From: Theropithecus gelada | Lineage: Eukaryota > Chordata > Mammalia > Primates > Cercopithecidae | Assembly (NCBI RefSeq): GCF_003255815.1 | Contig: NC_037669.1 | Span: 51,820,093-51,884,092, forward strand | Reading direction: 5' to 3' | Length of the DNA stretch: 64,000 nt | Position numbers and translations under genes: made by a program | In this document: positions 47,986 to 59,171 of the stretch, piece after piece | Position numbering within the stretch: the first letter of the stretch is position 1 | Layout: each line of letters opens with the position of its first letter | Notes under the pieces: generated by a model | The model's input: the letters and a program-made list of their open reading frames with translations, nothing else | Told to the model about the DNA's origin: nothing | Databases searched by the model: none

Positions 47986-48539
47986 GGGTGTCCATAGGGG
48001 ACCGCGCAGCTTCCCCCTTGAAGTGACACAGACCCCTCAGCTCACAGTTCAGTCGCTGAAGCATGTCCTGCAGCCCTCTCCCCAGGGCAGGCGGGAAAGT
48101 AAAGTCCTGCTGCAAGAGGAGGCGGTGGGGGTCCGAGGCCATACCAACGGCCCACGTTTGGCCTGTGTGATGCTTGGCAGACCTCGTGGAGCTCTGTGAG
48201 GTGGGGTGCAAGTAGATGGAGAACTCACCACCCAGCAGGGCCACCAAGGACAGATTGGGGAAGGAAGGGCTTCATTACACAGGCTAGAGTAGGGGAGGGT
48301 AGCAAGGTCTAGATAGCAGGGGATTCCCACCAGTAAATGCCCAGTGCCCCGGCCATCTGCTGTCAGGGAGGCTGTTGAGGACCTGTCCCTCCTGTAGGGA
48401 GCCTTGGGGGGACTCCCAGCCCCACCCTGGAGCTGGCCCTGGCTGTCCAGCTGCAGCTCCTCCCCAGTTCCCCACAGGTGAGTGGCGAGCTCCTCATCAC
48501 TGGCCCAGGCCCCTTCACTGAGCATCCTCACTTCTGCCA

Positions 48540-49200
48540 TATCGCCCTTGAGGCCTGCTGGGTGGAATCCATGCCCTGCACTAGGTTCAGGCTAAAAGCT
48601 GATGCCATCCTGGACTCACTGCTCCTTGTCCTTCTTGTTCCTACCCCCACTGTCCCCACCTCGGCCACCTCCCACCCAGATCCATCAGCAAATATCGACA
48701 CCTCTGCCCTCAGACTGTGTCCTCGACCCAGTCCCCTCCCACCTCTGCTGTAGCATGGCCGGGTGCCCACAGGAGCCCCCCTCACTCAGCTGCCAGCTGG
48801 GCCCTGGCCCGTGATCTCCTCAGCATGGCATCGCCCATGTGGACTTAGGACCCCCATCACCACCCTCTTCACAGCATGCCGGGGCTTCTCAGCCCACTCG
48901 AGAGAAAGCCAGACCCCTCTCCATGGCCTGCAGCACAGTGTGGTCTGCCTGCCGGCCCACTGCCCCCTTCGCCTTCCCCCGGGGTCCCTGTGCTTAACCC
49001 TGGAATAGCCTCTCCGATTTCCCCACCCACCTCAGGGCCTTTGTCCTCACTGTCACCTCTTCCCAGAAAATTGCCTGATCCCTCAGTCTCTGTCCCCTGC
49101 CCCCTGCCCCCTGCCCAGACTAGGCTTCTCAGCTGTACCCACAGGGGCCCATGACTTACTCCCAGCCAGTGTTCACCAAGAGGTGCCTGGCCCAGCAGAC
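48540..49200 (+). mobile_element. Decayed L2 ORF-region fragment
   Basis: Pyrimidine-rich sequence with 'cctcagggcctttgtcctca' and 'tgtcacctcttcccagaa', as in the sense L2 coding region. It is heavily diverged, so the borders are uncertain. Confidence 0.45.
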
Positions 49201-50540
49201 ACATGGTGCTCACCTAATCCTGAAGAGCTCGCATGCCCACTTCCCACAGCGCCTTCCCCTCTTCCCTTTGTGCTCTGAGCACCTCCAGGGCCAAGGAGCC
49301 TTGTCCTGGAAGTCCCTGGATGTGGCATATCGACACCAGAGGGTGGATGGAGGCAAAAAAAAAAGAGCAGCTGCTGCCCGGGGAAGTGACAAGGCGGGAC
49401 CCAGCTGGGCCTGGACCTGGTCACTACAGCAGTGGCCTGGAGGGACCAGACAGCCTGGGTGGAGTCAGAGCATGCACCTGTGTGGGGAAGGGACCAGGCA
49501 GCAGGGTGTGGGGATAGCCCAGCCCAGCTCCCGCAGTCACTGCCATGGGGGCCAGGGAGCAAAGGCCCAGGGATGCCAGAAGGTCTGATTTTTCAGAAGC
49601 CAGAAATCCAGATTTTTTGTGCACTCTTCCAGTTTTTAAATACTGGCAACTAGCTGGAATTCTTTTTGTTAACAGTGTGTGGGCCAAAGAAAACCCAACT
49701 GTAGGTGAGCCATGGCAACCCCTCACCTGGAAGCTGAGGGAGGGAGAGAAGGGTGTGGGCTGGGGCTGGCATGGAGCAGGATGGTGAGGACCCAGAATCT
49801 GCTCTGGCCGTGGCTGTAGAGGCCTGGGGCATTGGAGCAGTTCTTGGTTGGAGACCCCCGAAGCATAGCGAGGCATGTGATCTTGTGAACAGTGAAACGC
49901 TGGTCCTTCCGTCCTGGGTCCCTGGGACAGGTAGGAACGGGGCCACTCCATTACCACTTCTGTGCCAGGACCAAGCTAGCTAGTGGTTGCTCCCTGCCAC
50001 ACTCCTGGGGACAAGCTTATGGGTGTGGCCATCCTAGGGTAAAAATAGCAGGGTCACCTTGCAGCCAGGAGGCTTCCTTTCACTTGCACGTGGAAATACA
50101 GTGTCCACAGGGCGCTGTTGTCAGCCAGGAGCTGTGCGGTTATGGGGCGGGTGAACACCGGCTTTCATCTCCATTCCCCCAACCCTGGGGACAGAAGAAT
50201 GCGGACCTCTACCTGCTGGGGCAAGGGGTCAGGCCCGGCCCCCCAGTTAGGGGATGACCTGGCCGATTATGCCCCAGCACGGGTTCTGGGTGTGCCATGA
50301 GGCAAAGAGGCCCAAGCCACACTGGACCCCTCATGGACTCTTGAGGAAACACATGTCCCTGTGTCCCCAGCCACTTGACAGCTGTCGGTGACTCTGAGGA
50401 CTTGGGCTAAGGGGACATGGAGCCAGTCTGGCCTGATGGCTCCATACAGCTCCCAGAGTGACCTGGCGAACTCCATGGAGAACACCCATTCTGTGGGGTC
50501 ACATGTGTGGCCATCTTCAAAGCCCTCTCACACCAGCCTG

Positions 50541-50858
50541 TTTTTTTGTTGTTGTTGTTGTGGTTTTTGTTTTTTTTGAGACAGAGTCTTGCTCTGTCGC
50601 CTGGGCTGGAGTGCAGTGGTACAATCTCAGCTCACTGTAACTTATGCCTCCCGAGTTCAAATGATTCTCCTGCCTCAGCCTCCTGAGTAGCTGAGATTAC
50701 AGGCGTGAGCCACTACGCCTGGCTAATTTTGGATTTTTAGTAGAGATGGGATTTCACCATGTTGGCCAGGCTGGTCTGGAACTCCTGACCTCAGGTGATC
50801 CACCTGCTTCAGCTTCCCAAAGTGCTGGAATTACAGGTGTGAGCCACCACGCCTGGCC
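50541..50858 (-). mobile_element. AluS with TTG-rich leader
   Basis: A (TTG)n/T-rich tract at 50541-50577, which is the element's degenerate A-tail, then a complete antisense AluS ending cacgcctggcc. It lies 1.24 kb upstream of exon 4. Confidence 0.9.
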
Positions 50859-52097
50859 CAATCTCTCTCCTTTGACCACCAGGACCACCCTGCCAGGTCA
50901 GCCAAGCAACAGACCTACCACAAGATGGGCAGGACATCTGAGGCCCTAAGGGAGAAGGGGCCTGCCAGGGCTCACACGGCCGGAGTGCCGCAGGGAGGCA
51001 GGGCCTGCTCCCAGGGTTGGTGTGAGCAGCAGGGTCAGTGCCGTGTCCCCACAGCCTGCCTGGCCCTACAGACACCTGGCCAGGTGCAGACCAGGAGTGC
51101 TCTGGCCTGGTGCTAGGCCCCATCAGCCCATGACACACGTGCACCATGCACATCCCTGCCCTGGCCTGGTTCTGCACACACCTTGGGCACCGAGAGGCTT
51201 GAACCAGTGGAATGATCCATGCTCTGGGGGTCCGGTCTCCAGTGGACACACTCAGCCCTGCAGGGCCAGCCCTGCCACTGGCACTGTGACCTCCAGCTAG
51301 AAACGCTGCCTCTCTGCACCTTCATCATTACTGAGTGCGTCATTGCAGGCATCTGACTACTTCCTCAGTGTTTACAACAGGGGAAGCCAGGACCCCTGAA
51401 AGGTCGTATGGCTGTCAGGCTCCCGAGTCTGGGCTCCTGAGCACCGCAGGTAACCAGAGTGCTGACCTCCCAGAGTGGGAATTGAATGAATTAGTGTGCA
51501 CAGGGCGCCTCAACAGCGGCGGCACAGAGCAATTGCTCCCCGCAGGTGCTGTGGTTGCTGTTCTTTATTACCCATTGGCAGACAGAGGGTTCCAGTCTGC
51601 TCAGAAGAGCAGCCTGGCACGGCGGCTTTCACGCTGAGGGGAGCAGAGATTTGGGCCGGACAGGGAACCTGGTTCTGAAGGCGTGTGCGGGCGTTTGGGG
51701 CCAGTACCGGGCAGCCGAGAAGGGGCTGCAGGCAGGGCAGGGGAGTGATGGTCCATCTCCAGCACTCACAGAAGCACCCCTGCAGCCAGCCCAGCCCATT
51801 CTTTGTACAAGGTCTGGGCGAGTCTAGGTGAAGGCGTTTGTACCAGGTCCCCCACATTTGGGTTTGGGACAGGGCAGGATGCCTGGAGCCCAGGGTCTTC
51901 CGGTGCCAGCCTGGGCTCTTGAGTTCCCACCCAGGCAGGAGATGGAACTAGAGACCCCTGAATGCCTACAGGGATGAGGGCCGGTGCAGGTGGGCAGGGA
52001 GGGAGAATGTCAACTGTCCACTGAGCGGAGATCCCCTCCAGGTGCCTGGCTGGCAGCCGGGCAGCTGGGGCTGAGTGTGCCTCTCATCCTACCCCAG

Positions 52098-52259
52098 GAA
52101 GCCTGAGAAGGGAGTCCAGTACCTCATCGAGCGTGGCTTTGTGCCCGACACGCCCGTCGGGGTGGCCCACTTCCTGCTGCAGCGCAAGGGCCTCAGCCGG
52201 CAGATGATCGGCGAGTTCCTGGGCAACCGGCAGAAGCAGTTCAACCGCGACGTGCTCGA
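52098..52259 (+). CDS. IQSEC1: IQSEC1 coding exon 4 (residues 537-591): Sec7 domain, first part
   Basis: The exon is 162 nt, acceptor CCCCAG at 52097 and donor CTCGA|GTGAGT at 52260, phase 2 on both sides. It encodes KPEKGVQYLIERGFVPDTPV and GVAHFLLQRKGLSRQMIGEF, then LGNRQKQFNRDVL. This is the conserved N-terminal helical half of a Sec7 domain, comparable to the 'KGI..L...G' and 'IA.FL...GL....IG.YLG' stretches of ARNO/cytohesin. The exon is symmetric, so skipping it would keep the frame but remove helices needed for exchange. A + Alu lies downstream and a - Alu upstream; see findings. Confidence 0.98.
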
Positions 52260-54836
52260 GTGAGTTCTGTGGCGGGGGTGGGACTTGATTCCACACGCGC
52301 CGTCACGCACCCTGTTTTACGCATGGGCACACACAGGGTCAGCCCCACCCTACTTGCCGGGACATGTGCTGGGCACCCCCTTCTCTCTTTCTAACTCCTA
52401 GACACACACATGCAGATACCCCACATCTGTACAGCATGCAGGTGGGCACCTGCCCTCCAACGCACCATCCCTCATGTGGACCCCGCTGCCTGTCCACCCA
52501 CCTTCTTTCAGGTACCCTCGGCCCCTCCTCCCCTCTGTCCCTAAGCACAGTTTATCCAACCTGGCACCAAGCATCACAGCCCTCAGTGACCCACGTTCCT
52601 GCAGCCTCTCATGGCAGGGCTGGCAGGAGCAGGCAGCTGGAGGTCAGGGCACCTCCTGCATGGACTGCATGCCCTGTCTGCTCCTGACTTGCCCCTGGGG
52701 AGAGTGGTCGGGAGCTGGATCAAGTGACCTGCCTCCCTGTGGGTGGCCCGTGCCACACACTACCACTGCCTTATTCTTCTGGCTGGGATATTTGGGCTGT
52801 GTGTCCTACCCCCACCTCCTGATTCCACAGCTCCCCCCAGCTTAGAGAGCTGGTGAGCACAACATTCTCAGCTACTTGAAAGCCTTCTGAAAAATGGGTT
52901 CCCAACTCCCTGAGCCAGAAGGGTGGGCCAGGAAGAGCATTCAGAGCAGGGTGAAGTGTTGGCCATCCAGAGGCAGTCCCTTCTAGCCGCCCAGCCCTGC
53001 CCATGTGCAGCCGAGGGGACCAGCGAGGGCTGGGGAGCAGGTGCCCGGGAACAGCAGCCCCTGGAGCACAAGGCCTCACGTTCCCTGGGGCTGGCCAGTG
53101 CGCCTGCGGTCTCTGCTGCTTCCCTAGGAGGCAGCGGGTGCCGTCGCCCCTTTTGTCTCATGGGTGGGGAAACCAAGGCTCAGAGTGGGAGGGGCTGGCC
53201 TGGGCACACACTCCTACATACACGGACTTACACACACAGGCACTCATGTAGTCCCGCCCCACACCCAGGAGGCTAAATGTGGCCAGCACATGGCAGACAC
53301 CAGCAGAATGTCTGTGTCCTTGGTCGGCCAAGCATGCACAGGCCGGGCATCTTTCTCCCTGCTCAGCACCTGGAGAAGCCTGCTGTATTGTTAGGGTGGC
53401 TACTGCCCTCTCCCCTCTTTGAAGCAAGCATGAGGAAAGGTCCGAGGATGAGCTCCTTGGTGAATGCCCAGCTCCAGCCCCCATCCCCTGCAGCCATTCC
53501 CCGCTCCAAACCGGTTCCTGGTCCTTAGGAAATCCGCATATTGTTCTCCTCATTCAGAAAATAGCAGTGGCCTCAGGAAGTGGCTGGCTCCCCCGGGCCA
53601 CCACACCAGGCATCTGCAGGGCCGCTGCTCCTGCTGCTCAGCAAATCCTCCTGCCTGCTCCCTGCTTGCCCTCTCCCCACTGCTCTGAAGCCACCTCCAA
53701 GGCTGTTGCCCCAGGAGGCCTTGAGCGCTCAGAGGAGGGTGGGAGCAGCTGCATCGCCCCATGTGGGGATGGCCCTGGGAGAGGGGTCAGGCCCTGTGTG
53801 GCCAGGCCTCTGCCCCATGGGAGTGACTGCAGCGTCATTAGGGAGCTAGGCCAGAAGCTGGAGCCTGCCCCAGGGCTCCTGGTGCAGACCCCATCTTCTC
53901 TGTTCCAGGGTCACCATAGGAGGGACTGGAAGGGTGTGCCAGGGGCAGAGCCATGGGAAGAATGTAGAGACCATTCATCAGCTGCCCCTCCAGGCACTCC
54001 CCCGCAGATGAGGGTGCATGGCCCTTTCAAGTCCCTGGAAAAGCACCTGCAAAACCCAGCCCACCACCCCGATACTCTCCCCACAAGGGCTTATTCTGAA
54101 AGTCAACACCCTGGGCACCCTTTCTTCACTGTGAAAATGGCAGTGAACTCCCCGACCCCATGCAGAAGGAGAAGAGACTCACCGTAGCATCCACTGTGTG
54201 CCTGGTGAGGACTATGCTTAAAAATGCTTGTCTCGGCCGGGCGTGGTGGCTCACACCTGTAATCCCAGCACTTTGGGAGGCCAAGGCAGGCAGATCATGA
54301 GGTCAGGAGATTGAGACCATCCTGGCTCAGATGGGGTGAAACCCCATCTCTATAAAAATACAAAAAATTAGCCGGGCGAGGTGGTGGGCGCCTGTAGTCC
54401 CAGCTACTGGGGAGGCTGAGGCAGGAGAATGGCGTGAACCTGGGAGGCGGAGCTTGCAGTGAGCCGAGATCGCGCCACTGCACTCCAGCCTGGGCGACGA
54501 ACGAGATTCCGTCTCATAAAAAAAAAAAATTGCTTGTCTCTTGGGAAGGGCTTTGATCCAGATAACCATATGCTCTGCCCCGCTGGGAAAACTGCCCACA
54601 TAAATATAGGCACACACGCTTCCCTACAGTTCCAGGGGCTTCACAGCTCCCCAGAAGCCTGGATGTCTTTTTGCTGCATTCTGAGGGCTCTTAGCTGATT
54701 GGTTGGAGTCCAGCAGGGGCCCTCCCTACCAGGAGGCAGCCCGTTCCCTGGGCTCCAGGCACCACCACCTGGGTGTGGGCTGGGCGTGTCACACCTGCAA
54801 GGGGTGCTCATGCGGGGCTGTCTGTCTCTATTCCAG
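52260..54836 (+). other. IQSEC1: IQSEC1 intron 4 (2.6 kb)
   Basis: It runs from GTGAGT to TTCCAG. The one clear element is an AluY at 54235-54530 on the + strand, about 300 bp before exon 5. The rest is GC-rich sequence with several long open frames on both strands, none of which resembles a known protein. Confidence 0.93.
54235..54530 (+). mobile_element. AluY, 306 bp upstream of exon 5
   Basis: A full-length Alu with target-site duplication tgcttgtctc at 54225-54234 and 54531-54540. It contains agccgggcgaggtgg, a change shared with Old World monkey AluYs, but lacks their other diagnostic bases. Confidence 0.92.
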
Positions 54837-54959
54837 CTGCGTGGTGGATGAGATGGACTTCTCTACCATGGAGCTGGACGAGGCCCTCAGGAAATTCCAG
54901 GCGCACATCCGTGTCCAAGGGGAGGCTCAGAAAGTGGAGCGGCTCATCGAGGCGTTCAG
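54837..54959 (+). CDS. IQSEC1: IQSEC1 coding exon 5 (residues 591-632): Sec7 catalytic glutamate
   Basis: The exon is 123 nt, acceptor TTCCAG at 54836 and donor TTCAG|GTGGGG at 54960, phase 2 on both sides. It encodes CVVDEMDFSTMELDEALRKF and QAHIRVQGEAQKVERLIEAF. The GEAQKVER motif is Sec7 motif 1. Its glutamate, residue 620 in this numbering (codon at 54922-54924), corresponds to the 'glutamic finger' that displaces the phosphates and Mg2+ of ARF-bound GDP. An intact glutamate means the enzyme should be active. The donor has G at +4/+5 (GTGGGG) and is weaker than the neighbouring GTGAGT sites. Confidence 0.98.
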
Positions 54960-55109
54960 GTGGGGCCCAGGCTGGCTGGGGGTGCTGCATCGGGGGAGGA
55001 TGGTGTCCCCAGCTTCAGGGCCCGAAGATGGACCAAAGACTGCATCCCCACCATCCCTAGACAGGGCCAGGTGTCCCTGAATGTTGCTTTGGGGGTGACC
55101 GTAGTGGCC

Positions 55110-55260
55110 CAGTCTACATTCCAGGCACTGTGTCGGGCTCCTTTCAGCCATTGTGAGGTGGTGGGGGTGGAGGAGACTGTACCAATTATTCTGATTGTGA
55201 AGATGAGGAAACTGAAGTTGAAAGAGGTTATGATTGCGACTGCTAGGATTCTATCTGTTC
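55110..55260 (-). mobile_element. MIR
   Basis: Reads 'cattccaggcactgtgtcgg' and 'tgaagatgaggaaactgaag'. Confidence 0.65.
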
Positions 55261-55354
55261 AAATCGGGATTCTGAATGCTCTTCCTCCAATTCCCCTCGA
55301 ACTCTGCATTCATCCACAAGTCCATCTATCTAGTCATTCATTTGCTCATTCACG

Positions 55355-55590
55355 AGGAGCGGCGCAGTGACTCACAGCACTAGCCAGACAGCCAGACGCC
55401 TGGTTCAGTCACTGACTCCACCACTTACTGGCTGTGTGGCCCTGTGCTGGTTTCTTAACTTCTCTGTGCCTCATTTCTTCACCTGTGAAGTTGAATAACA
55501 ATAGCACATATCCTACAAAGGGGTGCAAGGATGAACCGACACAGGACATGTGGGCACACTTAGCCCAGTTCCTGACACAACAGTGAGCTC
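55355..55590 (+). mobile_element. MIR, nearly full length
   Basis: Contains 'cacttactggctgtgtggcc', 'taacttctctgtgcctcatt' and 'cacctgtgaagttgaataac'. It faces the preceding antisense MIR. Confidence 0.78.
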
Positions 55591-56492
55591 GAGGTCACTA
55601 CACAGTCATCCATTCTGGGATCACGTGCAGACTGGCTGTGTAGGAGCCTGCATGTTCGATGCTGGGTGTGGGCAGCACAGGTCAGCTGCTGACCCAGCCC
55701 TCTGGGCTCTGCACTGGTGGTGGGGCCAGGAGGATTGAGGACATAGAGTGAGGACAACCCCAGGGCCCTGGCAGGAGGCAGCATGCACCCGCTTCTTTCC
55801 AGGATGGCTTCCTGGAGGGGAGGGCACTAAGCTGGGCTCCTGAGCCTCAGTCCAAGTACTTTGCCTGGCTCCTCTACTCCTCTACTCTGTCCCTGCCTCT
55901 TGTCACCTGCCCCTCCACGAGGTCAACAGTGGAGGGGCCCCTGGAGTGGCAGTGGGAGCGGCAAGCGGGCGGATTCCAAGGCAGGGGGGTGTTCTTGTCC
56001 ACAGCTGTTGAACCTGAGGCCCTTCAGTAGCCCTGGCTGAGACAAGGCGGGGTGTTTCTCCCTCTGAGCTGGTGTGGAGGTGGCCCGGGCTGCTTTCTCC
56101 TCAGGGTCCTGGAGGGCAGGCCTGACACCCACTGTGACGTCCCCATTGCAGGCAGCGGGAAGAGGGGCCCAGCCTTACAGGCACTCACATCACATCTGTT
56201 CACATCCCATGGGCCGAAAGTGGTGGTGTGGCTACCCTGAGCTCCTGGGAGCTGGGAAATGCAGTCCTCCCCAGGACGGCTGTGTGCCCGGCTATAATCC
56301 AGGGTAGGAGGGACTGCAGTAGAGAAAGGAGGGCGAGTGAGTAGTCAGGACCACCTCCGACAGGCAGGCAAGATCCTCGCTCACCAGAAGCAGGAACTGA
56401 GACTCAGCAGTACGTGACAGCCTCAGCTGGTGAGAGAGGGGCCATGTCACTTGCTGCGCCATGGCCCTGACCCCCTCCCTCCCGGCCTGCAG

Positions 56493-56659
56493 CCAGCGCT
56501 ACTGCATCTGCAACCCCGGGGTGGTGCGGCAGTTCCGGAACCCAGACACCATTTTCATCCTGGCCTTTGCCATCATCCTGCTGAACACCGACATGTACAG
56601 CCCCAATGTCAAGCCCGAGCGGAAAATGAAGCTGGAGGACTTCATCAAGAACCTCCGAG
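56493..56659 (+). CDS. IQSEC1: IQSEC1 coding exon 6 (residues 632-688): Sec7 motif 2
   Basis: The exon is 167 nt, acceptor CCTGCAG at 56492 and donor CGAG|GTAAGC at 56660, phase 1. It encodes SQRYCICNPGVVRQFRNPDT and FAIILLNTDMYSPNVK followed by PERKMKLEDFIKNLRG. The FAIILLNTDMYSPNVK stretch is the second conserved Sec7 motif, forming the hydrophobic groove that grips the ARF switch regions. N663 and D665 match the invariant LNTD of the family. MKLEDFIKNLRG is the usual next helix, where other Sec7 proteins read M...EFI.N.RG. Confidence 0.98.
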
Positions 56660-58143
56660 GTAAGCTGTCCTGGGCGGTCAGCCAACAACAGACTTGCTTC
56701 AGCACCTGCCCCAGCCAGGCCCTCCCCAGGTGTAAGGGCAGACAGGGACATGAGGCAGCCTCCAGCTGGGGAGCTGGGCTCCAGCCTCCAGGGTCTGGCA
56801 TGGAGGGACCTTTGGGGAGCACAGCACAGATGACTGGGAAGAGCACTGCCTTAGAGGAGCCCCTGTGGGACACAGGTTGCACGACACAGGCCGGGGTCTC
56901 GAGGTGTTGGGAAACCTTCCTCACGGAGAAGGTGACACTGTTAGCTTGCCCTTGAAAGATGAAACTAGCCTTTTTCTGTGTGTCTTTACCTAAAAGTATG
57001 TATTTTAAAAGGGGACTTGATATCGCTACTGTAAATGGAGAATGAGTAGCATTTGCCAAATGTAGAAAGTAATTATAAAAATAAATGCAATGAAAAGAAA
57101 ACAATGCTGCTGAGTTCTAGCCAGTGCGGCTTCCCGCTGCTGGCGCTGGAGTACAGACCCAACTCCCTGTCCCCTGGGAGGTGGGCATGTGCTGGTAGGT
57201 GTGGGTGCAGGGTCTGCAGGAAGCGAGGCCTCCTTGCGTGATCAGAGACGGGAAAGGAGCTAAAAGGCCGTGACCTTCCCCCAGGCAGCTCCGTGCCAGC
57301 CCAGTGTGTCCCTTGTGTGCCCCAAGGCCCTCGGAAGGAAGGAGGAAGGCACTGCATCCTTCAGTCCGTGTGGGAACCCTGGCTGCAAGAGCTGAGGGTG
57401 GGTTGAAAGGACAGGGACTGAGGGTTCCTTGGAAAGGGTGTCACTGTTTATAAAAGCAAAGAAGAGCCAGTGTGAATCCAGCCTGGCTCTAAGAGCATGT
57501 GGAACTGACAAAGCTGTTCATTCTTAGTTTATTCAACAGTGGTTCTGCCGTCCCTTCTCCTTGGACAGGGTCACTGTCCAGGGAGCAGCTCCAGCTCCAC
57601 TCCAGGGTCTTTAGGTGCCCTCCCGTTCTCCTGGTGGTGGGTGCCACTGTGGCAGGATCCTCAGGCAGCAGAGACCACAGGGAGATGGCACCTGAGCTAG
57701 GCTCTAAGACCTGAGTGGTTCTGCCACCTCCCTTGGGAGGCAGGAAGGGATGCTGAGCAGGCTGGGGCATGGCTTAGAGCTCATGGACAGCCATTCCCTG
57801 CACCCCGCAGTCACTGCATGTGGCCTCTTGCAAGGTCTGAGGGACATTGCAGGCCCCAAGTCCATCAAGTCTGTAGTTCCTAGGAACCAAGGCATCTTGA
57901 AAGCTCCTGAGAGCCACCAGTGGACACTTTGATGGTACAACAGATGCACTCCCAGGCCCAGGTGTCCAAGCAGCAGCCAGGAGGCCGGGGCCTCCTCTAC
58001 ATCCACCCAGGGCCTCTCTCACCCTGAGCCTCCCTTCTCATGGGGCCGAGCCTGTTTCTGGGATTCACAGACTCCCACGTTACACCTAATGCAGGCTGGC
58101 CACTCATCACCTCCAGGAAAGCCAGCTGTGTGCTACATGCTGT

Positions 58144-58255
58144 TGGCAGCCCAGGGGGAGTTTGAGGGTCTCTGATTTGGTTTAATTAATTAATATATTT
58201 ATTTATATTTAGAGGTCCCTCTGGCAGCCCAGGGACAGTTTGAGGGTCTCTGATT
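58144..58255. repeat. 34-bp direct repeat with 78-bp spacing
   Basis: tggcagcccaggg..agtttgagggtctctgatt occurs at 58144-58177 and 58222-58255, with two mismatches. An AT-rich stretch of 44 bp lies between. The second copy abuts an AluJ. Confidence 0.88.
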
Positions 58256-58544
58256 GTTTAGACACGGTCTTCCTTTGTCACGCAGGCTGGAGTGCAGTGG
58301 TGCAATCATATCTCACTTCAGCCTTGACGTCCCAGGCTCAAGAGATCGTCCTGCCTCAGCCTGCCAGGTAGCTGGGACCACAGGCGCGGACTGCCATGCC
58401 TGGCTAATTTTTAATTTTTATTTTTTCTAGAGGTAGGGTCTCACTATGTTGTCCAGGCTGGTCTTGAACCCCGTGGCCTCAAGTGCTCTTCCCACCTTGC
58501 CCTCCCAAAGTGCTGGGATTAAAGGCTAGAGCCACCATGCCCAA
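58256..58544 (-). mobile_element. AluJ
   Basis: A diverged antisense Alu (acacggtcttcctttgtcac... gctgggattaaaggctaga... catgcccaaac). It starts at the end of a short direct duplication. Confidence 0.8.
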
Positions 58545-58878
58545 ACAGGTGTTTTTTTTTTTCCTTACTTTAGAACCTCCTGCATGTCATTTGGAATGTG
58601 CTGGATGAGAAATAACAGGAGGAACCAGAAACAACTGGCCTAGAGCAGAGAAGGATTGGCGGGGCAGGGCTACTGAGTCAGGTGGTGGCCAGTCCATACC
58701 CCCATGGCAGTGGCTCTGTGGTTCCTGTCCATGGTTGCACCCAGTCCTGCCAGCTAGCTGGATGACAGGGTGGCAGGAGCCTCCCCACTTCCCATAGAAG
58801 GGGCTGAGCACCCCATTCCCAAGGAGGGAGCTGCAGGTTCTGTCTCCCAAGCCTGGGCTGTCCCCACCAAGTCACCCC

Positions 58879-59171
58879 TTTTTTTTTTGAGACGGAGTCT
58901 CGCTCTGTGGCCCAGGCTGGAGTGCAGTGGCCGAATCTCAGCTCACTGCAAGCTCCGCCTCCCGGGTTTACGCCATTCTCCTGCCTCAGCCTCCCGAGTA
59001 GCTGGGACTACAGGCGCCCGCCATCTCGCCCAGCTAGTTTTTTGTATTTTTTTAGTAGAGATGGGGTTTCACTGTGTTAGCCAGGATGGTCTCGATCTCC
59101 TGACCTCGTGATCCGCCCGCCTCGGCCTCCCAAAGTGCTGGGATTACAGGCTTGAGCCACCGCGCCCGGCC
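58879..59171 (-). mobile_element. AluY of Old World monkey type (AluYRa-like)
   Basis: A complete Alu with a clean target-site duplication, caagtcacccctttt, at 58868-58882 and 59174-59188. It carries gtggccgaatctcag, gggtttacgcc, catctcgcccagctag and ggcttgagccaccgcgc, the same diagnostic set as the element at 32487. Little decay is seen, which fits a recent insertion. It lies in intron 6, antisense to the gene. Confidence 0.87.

Larger units (their letters stand above)
41491..52097 (+). other. IQSEC1: IQSEC1 intron 3 (10.6 kb)
   Basis: It runs from GTGAGT to CCCCAG. It holds a degenerate minisatellite (41868-42090), several MIRs (43205-43440, 44140-44230, 44380-44540, 45375-45545, 47650-47815), L2 (47850-47985, 48540-49200), an L1-like piece (43555-43720), an Alu left monomer (46620-46738) and an AluS (50571-50858). 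The remainder (42100-43200, 45600-46150, 46750-47640, 49200-50540, 50870-52090) is GC-rich with no exon visible. Confidence 0.92.
54960..56492 (+). other. IQSEC1: IQSEC1 intron 5 (1.5 kb)
   Basis: It runs from GTGGGG to CCTGCAG. It contains two adjacent MIR copies in opposite orientation (about 55110-55260 and 55355-55590). Nothing else is recognised in 55600-56490. Confidence 0.93.

Noticed and set aside
56461..56492. ATG with good context just upstream of exon 6 and in frame with it
   Set aside because: It sits inside the pyrimidine tract region of the acceptor and would make a protein starting in the middle of Sec7 without the catalytic glutamate. No promoter sequence is seen nearby.
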